A DNA stretch of 40,555 nt from Bacillota bacterium. Lineage in GTDB: Bacteria > Bacillota > Clostridia > Lachnospirales > Cellulosilyticaceae. Under the pieces are notes generated by a model that worked only from the letters and a program-made list of their open reading frames with translations, was not told where the DNA came from and ran no database searches. The stretch spans positions 1 to 40,555 of the forward strand of contig JAEYNQ010000256.1 in assembly GCA_023412455.1 (NCBI GenBank), written 5' to 3'. Every line of letters starts with the position of its first letter. Position 1 is the first letter of the stretch. Both the position numbers and the translations under genes were made by a program. This document shows positions 7,452 through 14,597 of this stretch, one piece after another.

Positions 7452-8483
7452 TCATTCTTGTAAGGTATAATTTGTTTCCTCTACTGGAAATCCAATATAA
7501 AAGGATGTACCTTGTCCTATCTTCGAGCTTACTTCAAGTGTATGTCCTAACTTATAAGTAATCTTCTTACATAAATAAAGCCCAATACCTGTCGATTTTT
7601 TATCCATTCGTCCATTATAGCCTGTAAAGCCTCTCTCGAAAATACGAGGAAGGTCTTCGCTTTGAATCCCGATTCCTGTATCCGAAATCATTAAGGTCTG
7701 CTCATCCTTCATTTTGATTGTAACTCGTCCACTTGGCGTGTACTTAATACTATTAGAAATAATTTGTTCAATCACAAATTGTAGCCATTTTTCATCTGTT
7801 ATAACCACATCCTCAAAGGCTTCCACCTCAATAGAAAGCTTCTTTCCAATAAAACAAATCGCATATTTCTTTAGTGCCGCGGCTACAATAGCGTATAGTT
7901 TATAGGGCTTTAGAACTAAATCCTGAGATAGACTTTCCACTCGTAAATAGCCTAATGCCATTTCTGCATACTGTTCAATTTTAAAAAGCTCTCCTTCTAA
8001 TAGGAACTGCTCCTTTGGCTCCTCCAATTCATTTTGCTTATTTTGTAAAATGAGCTTCATGGCTGCAATAGGCGTTTTAATCTGATGGGTCCATAAGGTA
8101 TAGTAATCATTGGCTTCTTCATTTTTTCTAGCCATCTGCTCGCCTTGCTGAGTAAAAGCCTCATAATAGGCTTCTATTAATGCCTGATAACCGGCCTCAA
8201 TAGCATCTCGTGCATCGGGTAAATCTTTTAATCCATACTGTCTATTATGGTAAGCATTTAATAGGTTCTCATATTTCTTGATATCATTTTTTAAATCCCA
8301 TAACCCAATCCCTATGCCCACAAATAACCCTAAAAAAGTACTATAGATAACGGCATCTAAATCTAAGTGCATTAATGCAGCTACTATCACATAGTTTGCC
8401 ATCAGTAATAGAATGAAAGTAATAGATAACCTTCTTTTTTTCATCCATCCTTGTATATATCCTATCTTTGTCTGTTTCTGCAT
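7452..8483 (-). CDS. bceS: BceS-type intramembrane-sensing histidine kinase
   Basis: This kinase takes its cue from the BceAB transporter and phosphorylates BceR. Two N-terminal membrane helices (about residues 18-36 and 42-60) are joined by a very short loop with no extracellular sensor domain, the hallmark of BceS kinases. The H-box is YYTLWTHQIKTPIAAMKL, the N-box IISNSIKYTPSGRV, G1 DTGIGIQ and G2 STGIGLYL. Length of 343 residues is normal. A GGAGG site precedes ATG 8483, and the bceR stop lies only 3 bases upstream, so the pair is co-translated. Confidence 0.92.
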   Translation of the reverse strand: MQKQTKIGYIQGWMKKRRLSITFILLLMANYVIVAALMHLDLDAVIYSTFLGLFVGIGIGLWDLKNDIKKYENLLNAYHNRQYGLKDLPDARDAIEAGYQALIEAYYEAFTQQGEQMARKNEEANDYYTLWTHQIKTPIAAMKLILQNKQNELEEPKEQFLLEGELFKIEQYAEMALGYLRVESLSQDLVLKPYKLYAIVAAALKKYAICFIGKKLSIEVEAFEDVVITDEKWLQFVIEQIISNSIKYTPSGRVTIKMKDEQTLMISDTGIGIQSEDLPRIFERGFTGYNGRMDKKSTGIGLYLCKKITYKLGHTLEVSSKIGQGTSFYIGFPVEETNYTLQE

Positions 8484-8486
8484 CTT

Positions 8487-9164
8487 CTATGCCTCCAATA
8501 AATAACCTAAGCCTTTTTTAGTGACAATAAATTGGCCTATTCCTACTTCATCTAACTTCTTTCTTAATCTTGTCATATTAACAGTTAACGTATTATCATC
8601 AATAAAACATTCATTATCCCATAAACGCTTCATCAATTCTTCTCTAGAGACAACGCGTTCTTTATTTTGAAAAAGAAGCTCTAGGATCCTAAATTCATTT
8701 TTAGTCAGCTCAACTTTTTGCATGCCAACTTGTAGCGTTGTATTAAATAAATTAAGCACAACACCTTTATGTTCTAAAAAGCCAGCTTGCGCCTTAAAAT
8801 TATAGGTTCTCCTAAGCAAAGCCTGTACCTTTGCTACAAGAACCTGTAAATCAAAAGGCTTTGTTATAAAATCATCGCCGCCCATATTCATGGCCATCAC
8901 AATATTCATCTGATCACTGGCTGAAGAAAGAAAAATAATCGGCACTTTAGACAGTTTTCTTATTTCCATACACCAATGATAACCATTAAAAAAAGGAAGT
9001 CCAATATCTAGAATAATAAGTTGGGGCTGAAAATGAATAAAATGCTCTTTAACACTTGCAAAATCATTTGTGACTTCAACCTCATATTCCCACTTTTCTA
9101 AGTATTCTTTAACCTGTTCACTAATAATCTGATCATCTTCTACAATTTGAATTTTATATTTCAT
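8487..9164 (-). CDS. bceR: BceR-type response regulator (OmpR/PhoB class)
   Basis: This is the DNA-binding response regulator of the Bce module and is expected to activate bceAB. The receiver domain has the acidic pocket EDD near residue 10, the phospho-acceptor in LIILDIGLPFFNG, and the conserved lysine in FITKPFD. The C-terminal winged helix includes ELTKNEFRILELLF and DDNTLTVNMTRLRKKL. Length of 225 residues is standard. ATG 9164 has GAGG 8 bases upstream, and the stop is TAG. It is the first gene of the bce unit, with a good sigma-A promoter just upstream. Confidence 0.93.
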   Translation of the reverse strand: MKYKIQIVEDDQIISEQVKEYLEKWEYEVEVTNDFASVKEHFIHFQPQLIILDIGLPFFNGYHWCMEIRKLSKVPIIFLSSASDQMNIVMAMNMGGDDFITKPFDLQVLVAKVQALLRRTYNFKAQAGFLEHKGVVLNLFNTTLQVGMQKVELTKNEFRILELLFQNKERVVSREELMKRLWDNECFIDDNTLTVNMTRLRKKLDEVGIGQFIVTKKGLGYLLEA

Positions 9165-9235
9165 CTGCTTAACCTCATCTTAAAATTCTTTTACTTCCCT
9201 TAAACACCCTATTTTATAAGTATTCTTCTATTAGT

Positions 9236-9264
9236 ATTATAGCTGTTAGGCACTTTATCGTCAT
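9236..9264 (-). promoter_or_regulatory. Sigma-A promoter of bceRS
   Basis: On the minus strand a -35 ATGACG (4 of 6 consensus bases) is followed after exactly 17 bases by a perfect TATAAT. The -10 lies about 70 bases before the bceR start codon. Confidence 0.6.
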
Positions 9265-9286
9265 CTATCTTTTGTTAGCTTCTTAA

Positions 9287-9427
9287 ATTTTTCCTTCAAT
9301 TAATCTACCACTAGATGCAGTTGCTCTTATTATCGGTGTGGACCATATTATCGCTATGCGTCGTACACCCATTAACGTAGCAGGTGACCCTATCTGTACT
9401 TTAATTGGTACCAGCTCCTTTTTCTAA
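9287..9427 (+). pseudogene. C-terminal fragment of a dicarboxylate/amino-acid:cation symporter
   Basis: An open stretch reads IFPSINLPLDAVALIIGVDH and continues IIAMRRTPINVAGDP before TAA. This matches the conserved penultimate region of DAACS-family sodium-coupled symporters, usually LPL-x3-ALILGVDRILDM-RTAVNVTGD. Only about 46 codons remain. The frame is closed by TAA at 9284-9286, and no upstream part is visible in any frame. It is a relic of a deleted gene. Confidence 0.7.
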
Positions 9428-9452
9428 AAAAATACAGCTACGCTATGCAAAA

Positions 9453-9486
9453 AACAGGACAACTCCAAACACGGAACTGTCCTGTT
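9453..9486. terminator. Orphan terminator-like hairpin
   Basis: AACAGGAC pairs with GTCCTGTT, with an inner TCC/GGA pairing. It follows the symporter relic by 25 bases and was probably its terminator, though the better T run (TTTTTTG) is on the minus strand. The rest of 9490-9650 is AT-rich and holds no gene. A TATAAT lies at 9614-9619 ahead of the fur-like gene. Confidence 0.5.
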
Positions 9487-9653
9487 CTTGATTATCAAGA
9501 TTATCTTTAGAAAGTGCTTAAATGCCCATATAAGTCGAATATCTGCTATATTTGTAGAATTTTAAAATTTTTTAAATAAAAATTATTGATATTTAATTCT
9601 TAATACTATAAGATATAATTAAATAATAGGTATGTCTGTAAAGTTGGCATAAG

Positions 9654-9922
9654 ATGACCATTAAAAGAAACACTATTCAACGTGATTTAGTGTTAAATAC
9701 AGTGAATTGTCTTAAAAATCACGCTACTACAGATGAAGTTTATGAAGAAAATAAATTATACCATCATTACCATGCACAATGCAGTAGTTGTGGAAAGATC
9801 ATAGATATAACCATGGGTCATTTTATAAACATAGAAGATAAAGTAGAGGACGCAGATGGCTTTAAACTTTTAGGACACGATATTATTTTTTTGGACTTTG
9901 TAAAGACTGTCAAAATAATTAG
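9654..9922 (+). pseudogene. Fur/PerR-family regulator with internal deletion and a 3' frameshift
   Basis: The N-terminus KRNTIQRDLVLNTVNCLKNH then TTDEVYEE is typical of Fur/PerR repressors. The frame then jumps directly to HYHAQCSSCGKIIDI, the start of the metal-binding dimerisation domain. About 40 residues, including the DNA-recognition helix, are missing in frame. Near the end the frame runs into LDFVKTVKIIRF, while the other frame reads FFGLCKDCQNN and stops at TAG 9920-9922. That restores the second Cys-x2-Cys of the family, so one base has been lost in the T7 run at 9886-9892. As it stands the 94-residue product (to 9938) would lack both a DNA reader and the second zinc pair. The start at ATG 9654 has only a weak ribosome site. 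Confidence 0.75.
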
Positions 9923-9978
9923 ATTTATACGGGAGTAATACAACCCGTAAAATATATATAATAAAAAGGAGGATTATT

Positions 9979-10539
9979 ATGAGAAGCATAGCAAAATTAG
10001 ATTTACAATACGCACACAGATTTTATGGATTTAAAGGTGAAGCCCAGTACCTTCACGGACACACAGGTGTTTTAACTATTGAAGTTGAAGACACCGTTAA
10101 TATGGGAGTAAATATGGTGTTTCCTTGTAATGAAATACAGAAAACCGCATGGGAAGTACTTAAAAACTTTGATCACGCTTTAATACTTAGACAAGATGAT
10201 CCTCTTCTTCCTGCCATTTTAAAAGTGTATGAAGAAACAAATGTTAAAAACGGAACACCTCAAAATACAATGAAAGGTGAAGCATTCAAAACTGAACTTG
10301 CAGAAGCTTTCCCAGATTGTAGACTTGTTGTTACCAAAGAAACAATGACTGTTGAAGGTATGATTAAAATTGTTTACGATTTACTTAAAGATAAGCTAAA
10401 CATTGCAAAAATTACTTTCACAAGTGGTGTCAACGCAGCAACTGCTGAATTTGATACTAAAAACACTATCGATCGTTGTCCCCTTTGTGGTATCGCCTTA
10501 GTTGATGGTGTTTGCCCAAAATGCGGTTATACGAAATAA
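9979..10539 (+). CDS. QueD/6-pyruvoyl-tetrahydropterin-synthase-like protein with C-terminal zinc ribbon
   Basis: This has the fold family of QueD (6-carboxytetrahydropterin synthase, queuosine pathway) and PTPS. The zinc-binding histidines appear as AHRF and LHGHTG, and the family Asp-His is in NFDHALIL. The family catalytic cysteine four positions before HGH is an alanine here (EAQYLHGH). The C-terminal family VKET glutamate region reads ITFTSGVNAATAEF. Extra features are an insertion of about 30 residues in the middle and a zinc ribbon at the end, CPLCG-x7-CPKCG. At 186 residues it is longer than QueD (about 120). The ribosome site AAGGAGG is strong and a clear terminator follows. No queC, queE or queF gene is near. 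I infer a divergent paralogue that may not make carboxy-tetrahydropterin. Confidence 0.75.
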   Translation: MRSIAKLDLQYAHRFYGFKGEAQYLHGHTGVLTIEVEDTVNMGVNMVFPCNEIQKTAWEVLKNFDHALILRQDDPLLPAILKVYEETNVKNGTPQNTMKGEAFKTELAEAFPDCRLVVTKETMTVEGMIKIVYDLLKDKLNIAKITFTSGVNAATAEFDTKNTIDRCPLCGIALVDGVCPKCGYTK

Positions 10540-10551
10540 GTTTTAACTTTA

Positions 10552-10584
10552 AAAGGATGGTTTTATATGAACCATCCTTTTTTT
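10552..10584 (+). terminator. Intrinsic terminator after the QueD-like gene
   Basis: AAAGGATGGTT pairs with AACCATCCTTT across a 7-base loop and is followed by a run of seven T residues in total. It lies 12 bases past the stop codon. Confidence 0.92.
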
Positions 10585-10638
10585 GTTATATGAGTTTGTC
10601 TGCATTGTTGTGGTAGGTCTATTTATGATGATTCATTG

Positions 10639-10774
10639 GATAACCTCCTGACCTTTTTTAAAAGGTTATCATTAATTTATACTTTTTACACTACGTCCTA
10701 TTTTGAAGCGCTTACGATAAATGGTTGAAGGTTGCTGCAATAGGTATATTTTAGATCCTATTACAGCAACCTTC
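10639..10774. other. Two strong hairpins between convergent genes
   Basis: No gene is visible in the 279 bases from 10540 to 10818. Besides the terminator there is GATAACCT (10639-10646) paired with AGGTTATC (10663-10670), which competes with an inner ACCTTTT/AAAAGGT. There is also a long hairpin, GAAGGTTGCTGCAATAGG (10727-10744) with CCTATTACAGCAACCTTC (10757-10774), having a single mismatch. Neither has a proper T run. On the minus strand the first hairpin masks an AGGAGG seven bases before a 5-codon ORF (MNHHK, 10619-10636). The second probably protects or ends the nlpC transcript. Confidence 0.5.
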
Positions 10775-10818
10775 TAATTTGTTTATGCTCACCAACAAAT
10801 TATTGAATAAAATGATAC

Positions 10819-12249
10819 TTATTTTTTGGAATTATCTACTTCGTATTGATTGCCAGCATTAAAGCTTTCGATGAGTTGTTTACCACTAACTAGTGGAAGA
10901 TTTAAATCGGTTAAAGTTACTCCGTTTAGTGTAATAGCCCTTAAGGTGCCATCAGCATTAGGAGCATCAATGTTTCCATAGGTATTAATATTATGAAGGG
11001 CATATTGTTTGCCATTATGTTCACCAATGTAGATTACACAGTGACCTCTCATGTAGAGGACAGCGCCTGGTTTTAGTGTACTGATTAATTTGGCACGTTC
11101 TTCTATACTAGTGATATCTGTTAGTATAACTTTGTTTCCTTCAATTTTAACTTGCTGGCTTGTATTACGAGGAAGCTCAATGCCAAAAGTTAAATAAACA
11201 TCCCTGACAAAAGAGGAACAATCTTTACTCTCAAAAAGACCGCCCCATCCATAGCGTTCCCCTTGAATCTTAAAGGCTTGTCTTAGAATGTTTTCTCTTG
11301 TATAAGGAAGATACCCTTCAGATACATCAGCAGATACAGGAATAAGGGCTAATTTAAAATCTAATGATCCATTTGCATTACGGACTGGTAATTTCACTAC
11401 ATAGTTGCCTGATATACTTTGGTTGTCAACAACATTAGGGATATTATCGCTTGCTTGTGCTAGTGGGATTTTTGTACCCATTTCAAATTCTAGCTCAGAT
11501 AACGCAGGAGACCAAGGATTGTATCCGAGGCTAAGTTTTGTACCTGTGCATACTAAAAATTTTTCGCTCTTAGTATATTTTAGCCAAGAGTCACGATTTG
11601 TTGTTATAGCTATGTCACTAGTTGGAATCCAGCCTGTATAATTATACATTCTAACATAGTTCCATTTTTTATCTGTACTTGTATGTAATACGAGTAATGG
11701 CGTAGTAGGATCTACTGCTGTTTCTTGGAAGTTGTCAAATTCTTTATCAGTAGGAGAATCTACTACAAAATCATTTGTTGGATAAGCTCTCATATGTGTT
11801 CGTTTGACTGTAAAAGCATAGCTGACAGGATTATTATCTTGAAGTCTTTCAAGATTCATGTTGTCTTTTAACTTTTGAAAATAGGCTGGTGAAACCTCCT
11901 TGCCGTTAAGAAATACAGGATAATCTGGAAAAGAAGGCTCAAGCATACCCAATAAATCTGTCTTACTCCAAGAAGTGGGTTGATTCTCTAACTCAAATAA
12001 AACAGAGGGTAGCTGTGCTCTTAGTTGTTTGTTAAACGTTTGGATAGCTTTTTGATCCATAATGATAGTCTGTCCGTCACTTAATTTTGAAACCCAAAAT
12101 TCAGGATAATACATCTCTTTAGATACAGTAGCGAGTGTTGTCTGAATAGATGATGTTTCGGGAGCCAAAGAGGTATTTGTAGTGCTCCCATAGACACTTT
12201 GACCGGCTAAAAGTGTCAAGATAGATAATAATGTTACTGCTTTTTTCAT
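10819..12249 (-). CDS. Secreted SH3-domain NlpC/P60 (C40) cell-wall hydrolase
   Basis: This is a probable exported peptidoglycan endopeptidase. A signal peptide covers about residues 1-21 (MKKAVTLLSILTLLAGQSVYG). The middle, about 140-320, holds SH3-like segments (MRAYPTNDFVVD, NYVRMYNYTGWIP), as in the SH3-plus-NlpC/P60 enzymes. The catalytic domain occupies about 325-465. It carries the nucleophile in SKDCSSFVRDVY, the histidine in RGHCVIYIGEH and a further polar residue in ALHN. It also has the structural motif YGWGG. Length of 476 residues fits a multi-domain member. It has its own promoter and a TAGGAG ribosome site. The substrate bond, usually D-Glu to diamino acid, is inferred from the family. 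Confidence 0.88.
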   Translation of the reverse strand: MKKAVTLLSILTLLAGQSVYGSTTNTSLAPETSSIQTTLATVSKEMYYPEFWVSKLSDGQTIIMDQKAIQTFNKQLRAQLPSVLFELENQPTSWSKTDLLGMLEPSFPDYPVFLNGKEVSPAYFQKLKDNMNLERLQDNNPVSYAFTVKRTHMRAYPTNDFVVDSPTDKEFDNFQETAVDPTTPLLVLHTSTDKKWNYVRMYNYTGWIPTSDIAITTNRDSWLKYTKSEKFLVCTGTKLSLGYNPWSPALSELEFEMGTKIPLAQASDNIPNVVDNQSISGNYVVKLPVRNANGSLDFKLALIPVSADVSEGYLPYTRENILRQAFKIQGERYGWGGLFESKDCSSFVRDVYLTFGIELPRNTSQQVKIEGNKVILTDITSIEERAKLISTLKPGAVLYMRGHCVIYIGEHNGKQYALHNINTYGNIDAPNADGTLRAITLNGVTLTDLNLPLVSGKQLIESFNAGNQYEVDNSKK

Positions 12250-12285
12250 ATAAAATCTCCTAACTTAGTTATAGTATTCATTTAT

Positions 12286-12314
12286 ATTATACTTTATTAG
12301 ATGAATTGTGTAAA
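12286..12314 (-). promoter_or_regulatory. Sigma-A promoter of the nlpC-type gene
   Basis: TTTACA, then 17 bases, then TATAAT on the minus strand, ending about 37 bases before the start codon. This is a near-consensus vegetative promoter, so the gene is probably transcribed alone. Confidence 0.75.
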
Positions 12315-12369
12315 TATATTGAATATATTGAATATATAGATAAAATAATTGTATGAAGGAGCATTTATT

Positions 12370-12564
12370 ATAACTGAGACAAAACAAAAAAGGAAATCTC
12401 GTACTTTTACTGATGAATTTAAGAAACAACTTGTTAACCTATTTTAAAATGGAAAAAAGAAATGTGACATTGTAAGTGAATATGATATTTCACCTTCTTT
12501 ATTAAACAAATGGATTAAGCAGTACCAAGGAACAGCCTCTTTTAGAGAAAAACTCCTTTCATAA
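12370..12564 (+). pseudogene. IS3-family transposase OrfA relic
   Basis: The frame reads TETKQKRKSRTFTDEFKKQL, VNLF, a TAA, then NGKKKCDIVSEYDISPSLL and NKWIKQYQGTASFREK. That is the helix-turn-helix OrfA of IS3/IS150-type elements. The start codon is ATA (12370) behind a good GGAG, so the original ATG was lost, and there is an internal stop. No OrfB (DDE transposase) or clear terminal inverted repeat remains. The flanking 12565-12720 holds nothing I can identify. Confidence 0.8.
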
Positions 12565-12725
12565 ATTAATTATTGAACATACAGAATAAAGGTGTATTAA
12601 TTTACAATGAGCTATAGATCCAGCTTGCGACGTCCATACGTCACCTTATTGCTGACAACTAACTGCAAAAAGACGACATTAATAACCACTAACTGTTATT
12701 TGCCAATAGTTTCTTTACAAAACAA

Positions 12726-12767
12726 AAAGCCCTACAATCCTTGAAATCCAAGTAATTGTAAGGCTTT
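12726..12767 (-). terminator. Terminator-like hairpin downstream of the SpoIID gene
   Basis: AAAGCC then TACAAT pair with ATTGTA then GGCTTT, with one bulge on each side. On the minus strand a T-rich run follows (GCTTTTTGTTTTG). It lies about 110 bases past the spoIID-like stop, with the tRNA relic between them. Confidence 0.6.
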
Positions 12768-12773
12768 ATTTAC

Positions 12774-12836
12774 TGCACCTGATAGGATTTGAACCTACGA
12801 CGCATGGTTTAGGAAACCGTCTCTTCCTAAACTCTA
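12774..12836 (-). pseudogene. tRNA-Arg(CCU)-like 3' fragment
   Basis: On the minus strand the sequence contains an anticodon arm with loop TTCCTAA (anticodon CCT), a short variable loop, a T arm (GTAGGTTCAAATCCTAT) and the acceptor 3' strand CAGGTGC plus discriminator A. The anticodon stem has one mismatch. The 5' half is not recognisable: where GCACCTG and the D arm should be there is AT-rich sequence with only ATAGAG left. GTTTAGGAA and TTCCTAAAC (12807-12832) form an inverted repeat that overlaps the anticodon arm. A 3' tRNA remnant of this kind is often left by integrases, here near an IS relic. Confidence 0.65.
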
Positions 12837-12874
12837 TTGTATAAAAGGTATTTATCTTTTAGGTTATTTTTAGT

Positions 12875-14509
12875 CTAATTCCCTACTTTTACACCTGTAT
12901 AGTAATATTCGATAATATCGCGGTAGTTGTAGCCTGCTTTAGCCATGCCTTTGGCACCACTTTGAGACATGCCTACGCCGTGGCCATAGCCTTGGCCATA
13001 AATCACTAGGTCTCCCATCTGTAACTCTGTTGCGGGTAAATTGCTGACCACACTGTTTCCTTGGGTAGTAGGGGTTTTATTGGATTCTTTCTCATTGCTT
13101 CCAGCAATAATACTTTTGCCATATTGAGAAAGGAGGACCAATTCATCAGGTGCTGAAACCATATCATTGGCACTCATAACAACTAAATCCTCTAGACCTT
13201 TTTGTCCAAAGCTATTGGCTCCTATGACTGCTACCTCCATGGGTGCTCCTGTTGATGCCCCTTCTGGTTTTGCAGAAGGTAAGGTGGTACTTCCCACTAC
13301 TGAATTAAAGTTTTGGAAGCTAAAGAGGCGGCTCTTTAGGGAACCTTCTTTGGTACTACTAAAGAAACTACGAATGCCCTCATTGGTATAGCTCTTTGTC
13401 CCACTACTACCAATCACTCGCATCTCTAATACACGTCCTGCTGCTGTACGAGAAACAATTTCAATGCCTTGTGCTTGTCCAATTCCTGCCCCTTGATTAT
13501 CTAAGCAGGCTTGGATTTCTTGTAAGGTGATCTTGCGTACCCAAGGCGCTTGAGAGGGCTCTGTTTCAAAGGGATCTGCTACAGCTACTAAATAAGGGAC
13601 TGCTGACCCCCAGGCATTCTTAGCATCCTCTGTCACGCCTCCACTGGTAGAAAAATAAACTGTTTCAGCTACCTGTCCGTTATAAAAGGCTAATTCTCCA
13701 CGGGTTTCATCTACGGCTTGATTGGTAGTAGGCTTTTCTGCCCCATAGCCTCTATAAACTTGACTGGCTGTGGTATCTAAAAGATTATAGCCCCTACTTA
13801 TATAGCGATTGTATTGAAAATTAGCCATAGACCGGGCTGCTACTGCTTGAGCCTTTAGTGCTTCTATTGGGTAAGCTGCTCCCATCTCACAAGGTACTAC
13901 CCCATAGAGATAGCTTTCCATCTCCACTTGGTTATAAGGTGTTAAGCCTCCTTTTTGTCCATTGACGACACCAATTGCACCTCTATAGATTCGACTAGCA
14001 CCTACTTGAGTAAGGGCCAACTCCCCTCCTCTGCTAGCACCTTGAAAAAGAAGAGGGGTCTCATTATTATAACTTATGAGAATGAGTTGTTGTCCTTCAT
14101 TATAAATCTCTATCAAAGTTGTTGGTCTATCTGCATAGTAGAAGCCCTCTAACTCCAACTTACTAAATACACCATATGTATCTCTATCGATATATCCTGC
14201 AACGGCGTCTTTTCCTAAAAATTGAGCCATATCCTGGGCCTCTTGCAATGTGCTATACATTTGACTTGACCAGTAATAATCGCCACTTCCTCTTGTCACC
14301 GTTACACTGTTAGTCTCTAAATTGCCTACCTCTTCAAAATCTTGCCCTTCCATATAACCTACTAATAAGTCTCTTTGGCTGGAAAGTTTAATCTGTGTGG
14401 CATCTTTATAAACAGATTCCAGACCTATTTTTATCGTATCATAACTTGCTGCCCATACTTGTAGACTACTTAACCATAAAACAGCTAAAAACAAAATACA
14501 CTTTTTCAC
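12875..14509 (-). CDS. SpoIID/LytB-domain secreted protein
   Basis: This is likely a peptidoglycan lytic transglycosylase or its activator. SpoIID itself cleaves denuded glycan during engulfment, and LytB-type relatives act on vegetative wall. A signal peptide covers about residues 1-20 (ending SLQVWAA). Next comes a region of about 110 residues, and then the SpoIID domain from about 175. This has VEMESYLYGVVPCEMGAAYP (with the family catalytic glutamate in PCEM), IEALKAQAVAARS and YFSTSGGVTEDA. The domain is split by a low-complexity insert (about 400-495) before its last conserved piece, GYGHGVGMSQSGAKGMA. At 544 residues it is longer than SpoIID (about 340). It starts at GTG 14509 behind GGAGG. 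The spore role is uncertain, since no spoIIQ or spoIIIA gene is nearby. Confidence 0.88.
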   Translation of the reverse strand: MKKCILFLAVLWLSSLQVWAASYDTIKIGLESVYKDATQIKLSSQRDLLVGYMEGQDFEEVGNLETNSVTVTRGSGDYYWSSQMYSTLQEAQDMAQFLGKDAVAGYIDRDTYGVFSKLELEGFYYADRPTTLIEIYNEGQQLILISYNNETPLLFQGASRGGELALTQVGASRIYRGAIGVVNGQKGGLTPYNQVEMESYLYGVVPCEMGAAYPIEALKAQAVAARSMANFQYNRYISRGYNLLDTTASQVYRGYGAEKPTTNQAVDETRGELAFYNGQVAETVYFSTSGGVTEDAKNAWGSAVPYLVAVADPFETEPSQAPWVRKITLQEIQACLDNQGAGIGQAQGIEIVSRTAAGRVLEMRVIGSSGTKSYTNEGIRSFFSSTKEGSLKSRLFSFQNFNSVVGSTTLPSAKPEGASTGAPMEVAVIGANSFGQKGLEDLVVMSANDMVSAPDELVLLSQYGKSIIAGSNEKESNKTPTTQGNSVVSNLPATELQMGDLVIYGQGYGHGVGMSQSGAKGMAKAGYNYRDIIEYYYTGVKVGN

Positions 14510-14597
14510 TTTTTTCCTCCCTCATGCTTCTACCTTCTAGCAATTATTTTTTGTCACATTCTCCTCATTCTATTATATAAGCATAAACGATAAAAAG

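Noticed and set aside
9614..9628. TATAATT-A-AATAATA as a PerR box before the fur-like gene
   Set aside because: The 7-1-7 symmetry is imperfect and the sequence does not match the TTATAAT-N-ATTATAA consensus. The region is AT-rich enough to give this by chance.
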